Shown piece by piece: positions 1 through 10,329 of a DNA stretch of 64,000 bases. The notes beneath the pieces were generated by a model, which had not been told where the DNA came from, ran no database searches, and was given only the letters and a program-made list of their open reading frames with translations. Position numbers and translations under genes: made by a program. Source of the stretch: Lysobacterales bacterium (lineage in GTDB: Bacteria > Pseudomonadota > Gammaproteobacteria > Xanthomonadales > SZUA-36); the NCBI GenBank assembly GCA_021648125.1, contig JAKITK010000001.1, forward strand, positions 62,001 to 126,000. Direction: 5' to 3'. Position 1 is the stretch's first letter. The number at the start of each line of letters is the position of its first letter.

Positions 1-72
1 GTACATTTTATCCTGCAGACCATATGGTTTTAGCATATCCTAGCCTTCAATCTTAAATGGATAAGCACTCAG

Positions 73-1104
73 ATGAAACCAATTAAAACTGATGTCCTAA
101 TTATCGGTGCCGGCCCGGTTGGCCTCTTCCAGGTTTTCGAACTCGGCTTGCTCGATATTAAAGCCCATGTCATTGATGCCCTGCCACAGGTTGGCGGGCA
201 ATGTGCTGAACTTTACCCGGAAAAACCAATTTATGATATTCCGGCTTACCCGCAAATTGGGGCGCAGGAACTGATAGAAAAATTACTCTTGCAGATTGCC
301 CCGTTCAAGCCTGAATTCCACCTACAACAAATGGTCAACGCCGTTGAAAGACAAGAGGATCAACGCTTTTTGGTTACCACTAGCACCGGCACACAATTTA
401 ATTGTGCTGCAATCATTATTGCTGCCGGACTCGGGCCCTTCCAGCCACGGCGCTTACGTATTGTGCAAGCTGACCAGTTTGAGGGCTCACAAATCAACTA
501 TAAAGTCGGTGACAAATCCGCCTTTGCTGGTAAAAAATTAGCAATTCTCGGTGGTGGTGACTCAGCCCTGGATTGGGTTTTGGAGCTCGCAACAGAAACC
601 GAGCATATATCTCTCATCCACAGGCGTGCAGAATACCGGGCTCAGCCTACCTCAGTGAATAAAATGCGTTCTTTGGTTAGCGAAGGCAAGGTCAATGAAT
701 ACTGCGCCCATGTATCGGGGCTTGAAACTACCGATCAACGCCTCAGCAAGCTGAATTTACAATTCATGGATGGCGAAAAACAAACGCTGAATATCGACTC
801 GGTATTGGTGTTCTGGGGGCTTTCACCAAATCTTGGCCCGATTGCAAATTGGGGGCTGGAGTTAGAAAAGCGGCAACTACCCGTTGACACCGAAAAATTT
901 CAAACCAGCGAGGCCGGTATTTATGCCGTCGGTGATATCAACACTTATCCCGGAAAGAAAAAACTGATCCTCAGTGGTTTCCACGAAACCGCCTTGGCTG
1001 CCTTTGCGATCAAGTCCTACCTAGAGCCTGGCAAGAGAGTTAATCTGCAATACACCACCACAAGTGCGCTTATGCAGCAACGATTAGGGGTAAACAAGAC
1101 CTAA
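73..1104 (+). CDS. Ferredoxin-NADP reductase, thioredoxin-reductase-like type (FNR2)
   Basis: Predicted FAD flavoprotein that moves electrons between NADPH and ferredoxin or flavodoxin in the cytoplasm. The N-terminal FAD dinucleotide motif GAGPVG is at residues 12-17, a second GGGDSALDW nucleotide-binding motif (NADPH) at about 160-168, and the C-terminal FAD motif YAVGDINTYPG near residue 285. The CxxC redox pair of true thioredoxin reductases is absent, which together with the 343-residue length points to the YumC/FNR2 family. No ferredoxin gene is adjacent, so the partner is unknown. It stands alone: icmF lies on the other strand downstream, and the structured RNA candidate starts about 60 nt after its stop. 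Confidence 0.85.
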   Translation: MKPIKTDVLIIGAGPVGLFQVFELGLLDIKAHVIDALPQVGGQCAELYPEKPIYDIPAYPQIGAQELIEKLLLQIAPFKPEFHLQQMVNAVERQEDQRFLVTTSTGTQFNCAAIIIAAGLGPFQPRRLRIVQADQFEGSQINYKVGDKSAFAGKKLAILGGGDSALDWVLELATETEHISLIHRRAEYRAQPTSVNKMRSLVSEGKVNEYCAHVSGLETTDQRLSKLNLQFMDGEKQTLNIDSVLVFWGLSPNLGPIANWGLELEKRQLPVDTEKFQTSEAGIYAVGDINTYPGKKKLILSGFHETALAAFAIKSYLEPGKRVNLQYTTTSALMQQRLGVNKT

Positions 1105-1130
1105 CAAGAACTAGTTTATTGAGAAACAAC

Positions 1131-1158
1131 TTGAAATTTTTTCAAAACCTACTATTAT
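1131..1158 (+). promoter_or_regulatory. Sigma70-like promoter of the small RNA candidate
   Basis: TTGAAA at 1131-1136 and TATTAT at 1153-1158 are separated by 16 nt. A start 6-8 nt beyond the -10 box would fall at about 1164-1166, exactly at the first base of the 12-bp stem of the following element. This agreement is the main reason to call it a promoter. It is read from sequence only. Confidence 0.5.
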
Positions 1159-1164
1159 TAATGG

Positions 1165-1237
1165 TATGCGGTTCATCGCACAGGTTCCCCCCCTTTTCTG
1201 TGTAATGATCTCATCATGCAGATGAACCGCATTTTTT
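1165..1237 (+). ncRNA. Candidate small RNA with three-way junction, C7 loop and intrinsic terminator
   Basis: A perfect 12-bp stem (1166-1177 with 1221-1232) encloses two smaller hairpins. The first is GCACAG/CTGTGT (1178-1183 with 1198-1203), with a 14-nt loop holding seven consecutive C and then four T. The second is ATGAT/ATCAT (1205-1209 with 1213-1217), with loop CTC. The 3' arm of the outer stem runs straight into six T, so it can act as a rho-independent terminator. A well-spaced promoter lies just upstream. I do not recognise a known family. The pyrimidine loop could pair with purine-rich Shine-Dalgarno sequences, which is inference. It could instead be only an unusual terminator of the upstream reductase gene. 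Confidence 0.5.
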
Positions 1238-1292
1238 AAATTATTTACAGCCTAGGTAATTTACTCTTATCACCCTAGAGTCATAAAATTAA

Positions 1293-4200
1293 TCACATAT
1301 TTCGCCGGTACTCACCACCAACAGAGTACAGTGTGTTCGACATTTGCCCTAACGAACAAGATCTGGCAACTTCCATCAGCATAGCAAAAGTATTTTCTCG
1401 CTGGCGTGCGGTTTGCGCCAAAGCATCCAACAACGCCTCACTGTCAGCCTGATTCACTGCCCTGAACGCTTCAACCGCAGAAACTTGCGCATTCTTTTCA
1501 GCAGTTGTAGACCGGGCCAACTCTACAGGTTCAGCCGCTGGCTTGTCAGCGTTCGCATCTAGAAATGTATTTACGCCGACAATCGGCAAGCTACCGTCAT
1601 GTTTTTTGTGTTCATACAGCATCGACTCTTCTTGAATCTTGCCGCGTTGATACATGGTATCCATAGCGCCCAAAACACCACCCCGATCGGAGATTCGCTC
1701 AAACTCAGCATATACCGCTTCTTCTACCAGCTCGGTTAGCTCTTCAATAATAAAGCTACCCTGAAGTGAGTTTTCACAAACATTCAAACCCAGCTCACGG
1801 TTAATAATTAATTGAATGGCGACCGCCCGACGCACAGACTCTTCAGTTGGCGTGGTAATGGCTTCATCATAGGCATTGGTGTGCAGGCTATTGCAGTTAT
1901 CATAAAGTGCATAGAGTGCCTGTAAGGTTGTGCGGATGTCATTAAACTGAATTTCTTGGGCATGCAGGGAACGACCTGAGGTTTGAATATGGTATTTGAG
2001 CTTTTGCGAGCGCTCTGAAGCACCAAAGCGTTCGCGCATGGCACGCGCCCAAATCCGTCTTGCTACTCTGCCAATTACTGCATATTCTGCATCCATGCCG
2101 TTAGAGAAAAAGAAACTTAAATTGCCGGCAAAATCATCTATCTTCATTCCGCGGGCCAGATAATACTCAACGATAGTAAAACCATTAGAGAGAGTGAAAG
2201 CCAATTGTGAAATCGGATTCGCACCAGCTTCGGCAATATGGTATCCGGAAATGGACACGGAATAAAAATTGCCGATCTGATTGTCGACAAAGAACTGCTG
2301 GATATCGCCCATCATCCGGAGCGCGAATTCGGTAGCAAAAATACAAGTGTTCTGGGCTTGATCTTCCTTGAGAATATCCGCCTGGACCGTACCCCGAACC
2401 GTCATCAGCGTTTGTTTGCGAATGCGTTCATAGGTCTCTCTATCTACCAACTGGTCACCAGTGACGCCTAACATTGCCAGACCCAGGCCGTTATTAGTCG
2501 AGGGTAATTCACCTAGGTATTGTGGTCTAGTACCCGAACCTAACAAGCTATCAATTGTTTTCTCGGCCGCTTCCCACTGATTATTATCTTTCAGGTATTT
2601 TTCCACCTGCTGATCAATCGCTGTGTTCATATAAAATGCGAGTATCATCGGTGCCGGGCCATTAATGGTCATCGACACTGATGTCGTGGGCGCGCATAGA
2701 TCGAAGCCTGAATAGAGTTTTTTCATATCATCAAGGGCTGCAATCGAGACACCGGAATTTCCGATTTTGCCAAAGATATCCGGACGCAGGTGCGGATCTT
2801 CTCCGTAAAGTGTTACCGAATCAAATGCAGTGGATAGCCGAGCCGTAGGCTGACCAGCGGCCAGCAAATGGAAACGGCGGTTTGTGCGCTCCGGAGTACC
2901 CTCACCTGCGAACATTCGAGTAGGATCTTCTCCCGCGCGACGATAGGGAAATAGACCTGCGGTGAAGGGGTAATAGCCGGGTAAATTTTCTGTCAACAAA
3001 AACCTTAAAATTGAACCCCAATCTGTATACGCCGGCAAACCAAGCTTGGGGATTTTTAAGGCCGATAAACTCTCGACAAAATTTGCACCGGTAACTTCCC
3101 GGTTCCTGACCATATAACTGAATTGTTCGGTTCGAGCCTGGGCTTTACGAGAAGGCCATTGCCGTAGTAATTGCAGACTTTCACCGGATAATTCGTGCAG
3201 CGCCTGATTATAGCGTTCACGCAGGACTTTGAGGCTAGGATCAGCACTGGCTGTAATCTGCTCTGGTAAATAGCTTACCAGTAGCTCCGGCAAGGCTTCA
3301 TCTGCCAGCGTTTGCAACGCCAGATAAAGGCTTTGCAGGGTCCCGGCGGCCTCTATTTGGTGCTTAATTGCGTGTTTTATAGCACGGCCGCTCTCGGTAA
3401 TTTCTGCCAGATAACGCTGCCTTGCCGCCGGAATCAACACGGTTTCTCTAGGGGCTTTTATGCGGGTATCAATCTCAGGCTGCCAATCTACCAACGGCAG
3501 TTCCAGCGACTCTTGCAATAGCCTGCAGAGATTCGCGAACATCCAACTCAAGCCAGGGTCATTAAACTGACTGGCGATGGTCGGGTAGACAGGCACTTGC
3601 TCATCCGCCATGTCGAACGCAAGATTGTTGCGCTTCCACTGTTTGCGGACATCTCGTAAGGCATCCTCAGCACCCCTGCGGTCATATTTATTTAGCACCA
3701 CCAGCTTGGCAAAATCGAGCATGTCGATTTTCTCTAATTGGCTGGCAGCACCGAAGTCGGAGGTCATTACATACATCGGGAAATCGACCAGATCGACAAT
3801 TTCAGAATCTGATTGACCAATACCTGCTGTTTCAACCAGGATTAAATTAAAGCCACTGGCTTTAAGGAAAGCAATAATATCGCGCAACATCGCACTGGTG
3901 GCCCGATGCTGTCGCCGGGTCGCCATCGAGCGCATATAGATATTCCCGTGGCGCAGGCTGTTCATACGAATACGGTCACCCAGTAATGCCCCGCCGCTAC
4001 GCCTACGGGTAGGATCAACCGCCAATACTGCGATGCGTTTTTTCGGAAAATACTGTTGAAAGCGGTTCAGTAACTCGTCGGTTAAACTGGATTTTCCAGC
4101 GCCGCCGGTACCGGTTATGCCTACCACCGGTGCCTGTGAACTAACTGCTGCCCAAGCTTTGGATTTCAGTTTTAGCTCGGCATCGCCGAAGCTATCATTT

Positions 4201-4736
4201 TCGATAGCGCTTATCATGGTAGCAATGGAGTGGTCATCATCAAGACTCACCTGCCCAGGGACTGCCAACGGCTGTTGGGCTTTTCTTGAACGCGCCACCA
4301 AGTCTTCTATCATTTCAACTAGGCCCAAACTAAGGCCGTCATGCGGGTGGTAGATTCGTTCGACACCATAGTCCTGTAACTCGTCAATTTCCTGCAAAGT
4401 AATGGTGCCACCACCACCGGCAAATATTTGGATATGACCGGCACCGCACTCGCGCAAACGGTCAACCATATAACGAAAATACTCGTTATGCCCGCCCTGA
4501 TAAGAAGAAATAGCAATGGCGTCTGCATCCTCCTGAATGGCTGCGCTAACAACTTCATCCACACTGCGATTATGTCCAAGGTGAATAACTTCTCCGCCCT
4601 GGGCCTGGATCAGGCGGCGCATAATATTGATAGCCGCGTCATGTCCATCGAAAAGCGAGGCCGCAGTAATAAATCGTAACGGCCGTAGCTCGGGTTTTGT
4701 TTGCACAGCAGGTGATTTTTCAGCAGTACGGTTCAT
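1293..4736 (-). CDS. icmF: Fused isobutyryl-CoA mutase (IcmF), cobalamin-dependent
   Basis: Interconverts isobutyryl-CoA and n-butyryl-CoA with adenosylcobalamin. Three parts are visible in one 1147-residue chain. The first is a B12-binding domain (about 20-150) with the DGH motif at 30-32 supplying the lower-ligand histidine, plus SSYQGGH and AGGGG. The second is a MeaB/ArgK-type GTPase chaperone (about 200-460) with P-loop GTGGAGKSS (209-217) and NKYD (349-352). The third is the mutase barrel (about 560 to the end). The length and the internal G-domain separate IcmF from methylmalonyl-CoA mutase, in which the GTPase is a separate protein. A GGAG sequence lies 8 nt before the ATG. It is transcribed away from the leucine operon across a shared 347-nt gap, which suits joint control of branched-chain acyl-CoA use (isobutyryl-CoA from valine). 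Activity on isovaleryl-CoA cannot be judged here. Confidence 0.93.
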   Translation of the reverse strand: MNRTAEKSPAVQTKPELRPLRFITAASLFDGHDAAINIMRRLIQAQGGEVIHLGHNRSVDEVVSAAIQEDADAIAISSYQGGHNEYFRYMVDRLRECGAGHIQIFAGGGGTITLQEIDELQDYGVERIYHPHDGLSLGLVEMIEDLVARSRKAQQPLAVPGQVSLDDDHSIATMISAIENDSFGDAELKLKSKAWAAVSSQAPVVGITGTGGAGKSSLTDELLNRFQQYFPKKRIAVLAVDPTRRRSGGALLGDRIRMNSLRHGNIYMRSMATRRQHRATSAMLRDIIAFLKASGFNLILVETAGIGQSDSEIVDLVDFPMYVMTSDFGAASQLEKIDMLDFAKLVVLNKYDRRGAEDALRDVRKQWKRNNLAFDMADEQVPVYPTIASQFNDPGLSWMFANLCRLLQESLELPLVDWQPEIDTRIKAPRETVLIPAARQRYLAEITESGRAIKHAIKHQIEAAGTLQSLYLALQTLADEALPELLVSYLPEQITASADPSLKVLRERYNQALHELSGESLQLLRQWPSRKAQARTEQFSYMVRNREVTGANFVESLSALKIPKLGLPAYTDWGSILRFLLTENLPGYYPFTAGLFPYRRAGEDPTRMFAGEGTPERTNRRFHLLAAGQPTARLSTAFDSVTLYGEDPHLRPDIFGKIGNSGVSIAALDDMKKLYSGFDLCAPTTSVSMTINGPAPMILAFYMNTAIDQQVEKYLKDNNQWEAAEKTIDSLLGSGTRPQYLGELPSTNNGLGLAMLGVTGDQLVDRETYERIRKQTLMTVRGTVQADILKEDQAQNTCIFATEFALRMMGDIQQFFVDNQIGNFYSVSISGYHIAEAGANPISQLAFTLSNGFTIVEYYLARGMKIDDFAGNLSFFFSNGMDAEYAVIGRVARRIWARAMRERFGASERSQKLKYHIQTSGRSLHAQEIQFNDIRTTLQALYALYDNCNSLHTNAYDEAITTPTEESVRRAVAIQLIINRELGLNVCENSLQGSFIIEELTELVEEAVYAEFERISDRGGVLGAMDTMYQRGKIQEESMLYEHKKHDGSLPIVGVNTFLDANADKPAAEPVELARSTTAEKNAQVSAVEAFRAVNQADSEALLDALAQTARQRENTFAMLMEVARSCSLGQMSNTLYSVGGEYRRNM

Positions 4737-4796
4737 CCGCAGAACTCCGAAATAATTTTGTTGAATGGATCTATTTTACTGCCTTTTGAGGCCTTG

Positions 4797-4819
4797 TGCG
4801 CAACTGTCAACGATGCGCA
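4797..4819. promoter_or_regulatory. Paired TGCGCA palindromes in the icmF-ldh divergent gap (possible operator)
   Basis: The 347-nt gap 4737-5083 between icmF and ldh holds two copies of the self-complementary hexamer TGCGCA (4797-4802 and 4814-4819), 17 bp centre to centre. It also holds a promoter for the right-hand operon. An ORF-like extension of ldh runs through part of the gap but is not credible as protein. A regulator site here would fit the divergent catabolic genes, but no regulator gene is in the window and the hexamer is short. Confidence 0.2.
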
Positions 4820-4826
4820 ATAATCT

Positions 4827-4856
4827 TTGATTGAAAGCGCACAAGAGGAGCATAAT
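4827..4856 (+). promoter_or_regulatory. Likely sigma70 promoter of the leucine operon
   Basis: TTGATT at 4827-4832 and CATAAT at 4851-4856 are 18 nt apart. This would start an mRNA around 4863 with a leader of about 220 nt before the ldh GTG. It is the best -35/-10 pair I found in the divergent gap. Confidence 0.35.
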
Positions 4857-5083
4857 TCTTGCTAATCAGGTAAAATGACCGGCTAAGGCACCGGGTGTTC
4901 TGGTTCGCTGATTTATGTATCACTTCAGCCCATCAACAACATCCTGTCAGCACCCTACAAACAATTTACAAACAACACTCCAGACTGCCGCAGCCAAACA
5001 GCCGCCGTCAGGATTACACTGGGTTTTTTGCCGCAACAACAGCGCAAAATACCTATCAATTACAGCATTTGGGAGAGTTATCA

Positions 5084-6187
5084 GTGGACTTATTTGAAAC
5101 TATTCATGAAACCGAACACGAGCAGGTGGTTTTTTGCCACAACAAGAGTGCTGGTCTTAAAGCCATCATTGCCATCCACGACACGACACTGGGCCCAGCC
5201 CTGGGTGGTTTGCGTATGTGGCCGTATGAAACCGAACAAGCCGCACTCAATGATGTTTTACGCTTATCCCGCGGCATGACTTATAAAGCCTCGGTTTCCG
5301 GGCTTAATCTCGGCGGCGGAAAATCCGTCATCATCGGCGACCCGGCCAAAGATAAATCTGAAGAACTGTTTCGCTCATTAGGGCGCTTTATTGATTCGCT
5401 CAATGGTCGTTACATCACCGCAGAAGATGTTGGTATCGATGTCAATGATATGGAATATGTGTTCCAGGAAACCAGCAATGTTGTAGGTGTTCATCAGGTT
5501 CATGGCGGTTCAGGTGATCCATCACCTTTCACTGCATTCGGTACCCTTCAGGGTATTCGTGCCAGCCTGCAAAAGAAGTTTTCTGATGAAACTATCGGCG
5601 ACTACAGTTACGCAGTACAGGGACTGGGTCATGTAGGCTTCGAATTGGTCAAATTACTACGCGCTGAAAACGCGAAAGTTTTTGTTACCGATATAAACCA
5701 AGATGCCGTAGCCAGAGCTGTAGAGCTGGGTTGCGAGCCGGTTGGTCTGGATGACATTTATACTATAGATGCCGATGTATTCTGCCCCTGCGCCCTCGGC
5801 GCGATAGTCAACGAAAAAACCATCTCGGAATTCAAATTCAAAATCATTTGTGGTGCTTCCAATAATCAGCTTGCCGATGATGAAGCCGGCGATGAGTTGG
5901 ATAAACGCGGAATCGTGTATGCCCCAGATTACGCCGTAAATGCGGGCGGCCTGATGAATGTTGCTATCGAGCTGGAAGGTTATAACAGCGAACGCGCCAG
6001 TCGAATGATGCGCACAATTTATTATAATGTCGGGCGTATTTTCAAGATCGCCGAGCGCGATAACATCCCCAGCTATAAAGCCGCAGACCGCATGGCAGAA
6101 GAACGAATTGCGGCTATTGGCAAACTGAAACTACCCTATATGGGGCAGTCCCACCGCTTCCTCGGCCGGGTTCGCAACGGCGTATAA
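5084..6187 (+). CDS. ldh: Leucine dehydrogenase (Glu/Leu/Phe/Val dehydrogenase family)
   Basis: NAD-dependent oxidative deamination of leucine (also valine and isoleucine) to the 2-oxo acid, the entry step of this operon. The GGLRMWPYETE segment, the Lys-containing GLNLGGGKSVIIGDP motif, and a C-terminal Rossmann half with QGLGHVGFELVKLL and ASNNQLADDEAGD are typical. The open frame extends upstream to 4895, but the family begins at VDLFETIHETEHEQVVF. A GTG at 5084 has GGGAGAG 6 nt before it and gives 367 residues, close to the usual length, so I chose it over the longer ATG form. It is followed 26 nt later by liuA. Confidence 0.9.
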   Translation: MDLFETIHETEHEQVVFCHNKSAGLKAIIAIHDTTLGPALGGLRMWPYETEQAALNDVLRLSRGMTYKASVSGLNLGGGKSVIIGDPAKDKSEELFRSLGRFIDSLNGRYITAEDVGIDVNDMEYVFQETSNVVGVHQVHGGSGDPSPFTAFGTLQGIRASLQKKFSDETIGDYSYAVQGLGHVGFELVKLLRAENAKVFVTDINQDAVARAVELGCEPVGLDDIYTIDADVFCPCALGAIVNEKTISEFKFKIICGASNNQLADDEAGDELDKRGIVYAPDYAVNAGGLMNVAIELEGYNSERASRMMRTIYYNVGRIFKIAERDNIPSYKAADRMAEERIAAIGKLKLPYMGQSHRFLGRVRNGV

Positions 6188-6213
6188 GTCGCCTAAGTCA
6201 GGAAAACATTGTC

Positions 6214-7365
6214 ATGGATATGCCACAAAGTGAAGAGTTAGAGCTATTACGCGATAGCGTAAGAGGCTTTGCTGAACAGGAAATCAGCCCCAGGGCTGAA
6301 GCCATTGACCGGGATAATTCGTTTCCTCAGGACTTATGGCAAAAATTCGGCGATATGGGTTTCCTTGGCATCACCATTCCCACTGAGTATGGGGGTTCAG
6401 ATTTAGGCTACCTAGCACACCTGCTTACAATGGAAGAAATCTCCCGGGCTTCAGGCTCGGTAGGTTTATCCTATGGTGCCAATAGCAATTTGTGTCTGGA
6501 CAACCTGTTTCGCAACGCCACTACTGAACAGCGGGGAAAATATATCCCTGATTTGTGCAGCGGAACAAAAGTGGGCGCTTTGGCCATGTCAGAACCAGGT
6601 GCAGGCTCTGATGTTGTTGGCTCAATGGCCTGCCGGGCAGAACGCCATGGCGACATCTGGATTGCCAATGGCAGCAAGATGTGGATCACCAATGGACCCG
6701 AAGCCGATACCCTGCTGGTGTATATGCGCACCGCTGGTGCGGATGCCGGCTCCCGCTGTCTAACCGCATTTATTATTGAAAAAGACTTCAAGGGTTACTC
6801 CACAGCACAAAAACTGGACAAACTGGGAATGCGCGGCTCAAACACTTCTGAGCTGGTGTTTAAAGACTGTGAAATTCCACACGAAAATGTACTCGGTGAA
6901 GTCAATCAAGGCGTTGAAGTATTAATGAGCGGCTTGAACACTGAACGGGTAGTACTCAGCGGCGGTCCATTGGGCTTAATGCGTGCAGCTATGGATATCA
7001 CCATGCCCTATTTGCAGGAACGCCGACAGTTTGGTCGTAGTATCGGCAGCTTTGGCTTAATGCAGGCTAAATTAGCTGATATGTATACCGCGATGCAAAG
7101 CTCGCGAGCTTTTGCCTACAGAATTGCCGAAGATTATGACAACGGCCTTAAATCAAGAGTAGACCCTGCTGCCTGTTTGCTGCACGCCTCGCGCAGTGCG
7201 GTTATGGTGGCTTTGGAAGCCATCCAATCGCTGGGTGGCAATGGCTATATTAACGAATACGCCAGCGGGCGTATCCTGCGCGATGCCAAGCTTTATGAGA
7301 TTGGCGCTGGCACGAATGAAATACGACAAATGCTGATCGGACGGGAACTACTGCGCGACTTGTAA
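6214..7365 (+). CDS. liuA: Isovaleryl-CoA dehydrogenase
   Basis: FAD acyl-CoA dehydrogenase that oxidises isovaleryl-CoA to 3-methylcrotonyl-CoA and passes electrons to ETF. At 383 residues it has the normal length. Family motifs are present: SEPGAGSD (126-133), WITNG (157-161) and a C-terminal GAGTNEIRQ. Two features favour isovaleryl over other acyl-CoAs. One is the SYGANSNLC segment (86-94). The other is the catalytic glutamate in the helix sequence LNTERVVLSGGPLG (Glu244), the position used by isovaleryl-CoA dehydrogenases rather than the C-terminal Glu of short- and medium-chain enzymes. An AGGAAA ribosome site precedes the ATG. Confidence 0.93.
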   Translation: MDMPQSEELELLRDSVRGFAEQEISPRAEAIDRDNSFPQDLWQKFGDMGFLGITIPTEYGGSDLGYLAHLLTMEEISRASGSVGLSYGANSNLCLDNLFRNATTEQRGKYIPDLCSGTKVGALAMSEPGAGSDVVGSMACRAERHGDIWIANGSKMWITNGPEADTLLVYMRTAGADAGSRCLTAFIIEKDFKGYSTAQKLDKLGMRGSNTSELVFKDCEIPHENVLGEVNQGVEVLMSGLNTERVVLSGGPLGLMRAAMDITMPYLQERRQFGRSIGSFGLMQAKLADMYTAMQSSRAFAYRIAEDYDNGLKSRVDPAACLLHASRSAVMVALEAIQSLGGNGYINEYASGRILRDAKLYEIGAGTNEIRQMLIGRELLRDL

Positions 7366-7418
7366 AAGCGCAATGCTCTGTCAGAAAACACACAAACTAT
7401 CACTTATGGAGAACTATA

Positions 7419-8597
7419 ATGAGTGCTGAAAAAATCGTTATAACCGGCGCTAAACGAACGCCCATCGGCTCCTTTCAAGGCCAGTTTTCCGGCGTTGCCG
7501 CACCAAAACTTGGGGCGGCTGCCATTCAGGCTGCCTGTGAACAGGCAGCCATTGATAGCAATACTATTGATGAAGTCATTATTGGCTGCGTGCTGCCTGC
7601 AGGTCTTGGCCAGGCACCAGCCCGTCAGGCGGCACTGGCTGCCGGGCTTCCATTAACCGCCGGTTGCACAACCATTAACAAAGTTTGCGGCTCGGGCATG
7701 AAAGCCGTCATGCTAGCGCATGATCTGATTAAAGCCGGTACTGCCAACACGGTTATTGCCGGGGGCATGGAATCAATGACTGAAGCGCCTTATATATTAC
7801 CCAAAGCCCGCAGCGGCTACCGTATGGGGCATGGTCAGGTGCTCGACCATATGTTCCTTGATGGCTTGCAAAACCCCTACGACAATCAGATGATGGGTGT
7901 CTTTGCCGAGGCTTGTGCCGATAAATATGCATTTAGTCGGCAAGCTCAGGATGAATTTTCAGCAACTTCAGTAACCCGGGCAATGCGGGCGATGCAGAGC
8001 GAAGAATTTGCCAGCGAAATTACTCCCGTTACCCTCAGCAGTCGGCGAGGCGATACCATTGTTAGTCTAGATGAAGAGCCACCCCGTTGTAATCTGGAAA
8101 AGATTCCCAGCCTGCGCCCGGCATTTCGCAAAGACGGTACGGTAACTGCTGCAAATGCATCGAAAATTTCCGATGGCGCTGCAGCCCTTGTGGTGATGTC
8201 GGAGAATGCCGCAAGCGCATCAGGTGCAGCAGTGCTGGCAACCATTATTGCCCATACCACCCATGCCCAAGAACCGGAATGGTTTACCACCGCACCCGTG
8301 GGTGCTATTGAAAAGCTCCTTAAAAAGACCGGCTGGTCAATTGCCGATGTAGACTTATTTGAAATCAACGAGGCTTTCGCGGTAGTCACCATGGCCGCCA
8401 TTAAGGAGTTGCAACTAGACCCTGAAAAAGTCAATGTAAACGGCGGCGCCTGTGCGCTCGGCCACCCTATTGGTGCTTCCGGCGCGCGTCTGATCGTAAG
8501 CCTGATCAATGCCCTGCAACAGCGTGGACTTAAACGCGGCATCGCCAGCCTGTGCATCGGCGGCGGCGAAGCCACGGCTATTGCAATCGAGGTATAA
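7419..8597 (+). CDS. Acetyl-CoA C-acetyltransferase (thiolase)
   Basis: Biosynthetic-type thiolase that cleaves or forms acetoacetyl-CoA. The nucleophilic Cys90 lies in NKVCGSGMKA, the general-base His349 in GHPIGASG, and the second Cys379 in CIGGGEATA. NEAFAVV is also present, and the length (392) is standard. A GGAGAA site sits 7 nt before the ATG. Within a leucine operon it would process the acetoacetate end of the pathway after CoA activation. Because the mevalonate genes are nearby it could also make acetoacetyl-CoA, but no HMG-CoA synthase is present to use that. Alternative substrates such as 2-methylacetoacetyl-CoA from isoleucine cannot be excluded. Confidence 0.9.
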   Translation: MSAEKIVITGAKRTPIGSFQGQFSGVAAPKLGAAAIQAACEQAAIDSNTIDEVIIGCVLPAGLGQAPARQAALAAGLPLTAGCTTINKVCGSGMKAVMLAHDLIKAGTANTVIAGGMESMTEAPYILPKARSGYRMGHGQVLDHMFLDGLQNPYDNQMMGVFAEACADKYAFSRQAQDEFSATSVTRAMRAMQSEEFASEITPVTLSSRRGDTIVSLDEEPPRCNLEKIPSLRPAFRKDGTVTAANASKISDGAAALVVMSENAASASGAAVLATIIAHTTHAQEPEWFTTAPVGAIEKLLKKTGWSIADVDLFEINEAFAVVTMAAIKELQLDPEKVNVNGGACALGHPIGASGARLIVSLINALQQRGLKRGIASLCIGGGEATAIAIEV

Positions 8598-8669
8598 GCG
8601 GCTTGCATGATATGCTTAATCTACTCGCCTTGAAATAAATATTAAATTAGAGATTAAACAAAACAACTT

Positions 8670-10277
8670 ATGGGATTAATCAAAACTCAGGTTCAGCCCG
8701 ATAGCGAGGATTTCCTTGCTAACTACGAGAATAACTCAGCATTAGTGGCTGATTTGCGGCAGCGCCTCAAAGACACCGCCGTTGGCGGCAGTGAAAAGGC
8801 CCGCAAAAAACACTTGGCGCGTGGAAAATTACTGCCACGGGAGCGCATAAACCGCCTGCTTGATCCCGGCAGTCCTTTTCTTGAGCTTTCACCACTAGCA
8901 GCAGCAGGTATGTATGATGATGCCGCTCCTGGAGCTGGAATCATTACCGGTATCGGCCGTGTTAGTGGCCAGGAAGTGGTTATCGTTGCCAATGATGCTA
9001 CCGTTAAAGGCGGCACTTATTTTCCCCTAACAGTAAAAAAACACCTACGCGCGCAAGAGATTGCTAGCGAAAATAATCTACCGTGTATTTACTTGGTAGA
9101 TTCTGGCGGTGCGTTTCTGCCAGAGCAAGACAATGTATTTCCGGACCGTGATCACTTTGGTCGTATTTTTTATAACCAGGCGCAGATGTCCGCGCGCAAT
9201 ATCCCACAAATCGCAATTGTCATGGGTTCCTGTACCGCCGGCGGTGCTTATGTTCCCGCCATGAGCGATGAATCCATTATCGTCAATAATCAAGGCACCA
9301 TCTTTCTTGGCGGTCCGCCATTGGTAAAAGCTGCTACCGGGGAAGAAGTCGATGCCGAGAGCCTGGGTGGTGCTGATGTGCACACCCGACTTTCCGGAGT
9401 TGCAGACCATCTGGCTGAAAACGATGAGCATGCGCTTGAACTCGCCCGCGAGGCCATTGCCAACCTCAATCGAGTCAAACCTCTGGCGACTAAATTAAAA
9501 ACGGCGGAAGCCCCCGCTTATCCAAGCAGTGAAATTTATGGCTTGCTGCCCCGAGATACTCGCTCCCCGATTGATGTACACGAAATCATCGCCAGACTGG
9601 TAGATGCCTCCGAGCTGCATGAATTTAAGGCGCGTTATGGCAAAACTCTGGTTTGCGGATTTGCCCATATAGAGGGCATGCCGGTTGGTATTATTGCCAA
9701 CAACGGAATTTTATTTTCCGCATCGGCGCTCAAGGGAACGCACTTTATCCAACTTTGCAATCAACGCAATATCCCCTTGATATTCCTACAAAACATTACT
9801 GGCTTTATGGTTGGAAAACAGTATGAAAACGCCGGCATAGCAAAAGACGGTGCGAAAATGGTAACCGCTGTTGCCTGCACGCATGTACCTAAGTTTACTG
9901 TCGTTATCGGCGGCTCTTTCGGGGCCGGTAATTATGCAATGTGCGGACGCGCCTACCAGCCACGGATGATGTGGATGTGGCCAAATGCGCGCATCTCAGT
10001 AATGGGCGGCGAGCAAGCAGCCTCGGTACTGGCCACGGTGAAAAGAGATGTTTTGGAGGCTGCCGGTAAAGACTGGGAAACAGATGATGAAACCGACTTC
10101 CGGGATGGCATCAAAGCGCAATACGAACATCAGGGTAATCCCTATTACGCCAGTGCCCGACTCTGGGATGACGGTATTATTGATCCTCTCGATACCCGCC
10201 GGGTGCTTGCATTGGCACTATCGGCTTCATTGAATGCTGAAACTAAAATTACACCTACCGGTATCTATCGAATGTAG
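8670..10277 (+). CDS. liuB: 3-methylcrotonyl-CoA carboxylase, carboxyltransferase (beta) subunit
   Basis: Transfers CO2 from biotin on LiuD to 3-methylcrotonyl-CoA, giving 3-methylglutaconyl-CoA. The 535-residue length matches MCC beta. The N-terminal half has the [11 protein letters not shown]-like segment (here [11 protein letters not shown]) and [13 protein letters not shown]. The C-terminal half has [16 protein letters not shown] and a [17 protein letters not shown] motif, as in acyl-CoA carboxylases specific for branched acyl chains. Its partner LiuD follows after the hydratase gene, the usual liuB-liuC-liuD order. No clear Shine-Dalgarno sequence precedes the ATG. Confidence 0.94.
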   Translation: MGLIKTQVQPDSEDFLANYENNSALVADLRQRLKDTAVGGSEKARKKHLARGKLLPRERINRLLDPGSPFLELSPLAAAGMYDDAAPGAGIITGIGRVSGQEVVIVANDATVKGGTYFPLTVKKHLRAQEIASENNLPCIYLVDSGGAFLPEQDNVFPDRDHFGRIFYNQAQMSARNIPQIAIVMGSCTAGGAYVPAMSDESIIVNNQGTIFLGGPPLVKAATGEEVDAESLGGADVHTRLSGVADHLAENDEHALELAREAIANLNRVKPLATKLKTAEAPAYPSSEIYGLLPRDTRSPIDVHEIIARLVDASELHEFKARYGKTLVCGFAHIEGMPVGIIANNGILFSASALKGTHFIQLCNQRNIPLIFLQNITGFMVGKQYENAGIAKDGAKMVTAVACTHVPKFTVVIGGSFGAGNYAMCGRAYQPRMMWMWPNARISVMGGEQAASVLATVKRDVLEAAGKDWETDDETDFRDGIKAQYEHQGNPYYASARLWDDGIIDPLDTRRVLALALSASLNAETKITPTGIYRM

Positions 10278-10329
10278 GCTCGGAGACATCCGAATTTATA
10301 ATCGCTAAGAATTTACTAAGGAAACTTGA

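Noticed and set aside
4895-5083. N-terminal extension of leucine dehydrogenase from ATG 4895
   Set aside because: The translated residues are low in family similarity and rich in Gln and Ser, while the GTG at 5084 has a GGGAGAG site and gives the normal enzyme length.
7946-8608. 220-codon antisense frame under the thiolase gene
   Set aside because: It is a shadow of the thiolase reading frame; the translation is Ser/Ala/Arg-rich with no recognisable motif and no ribosome site.
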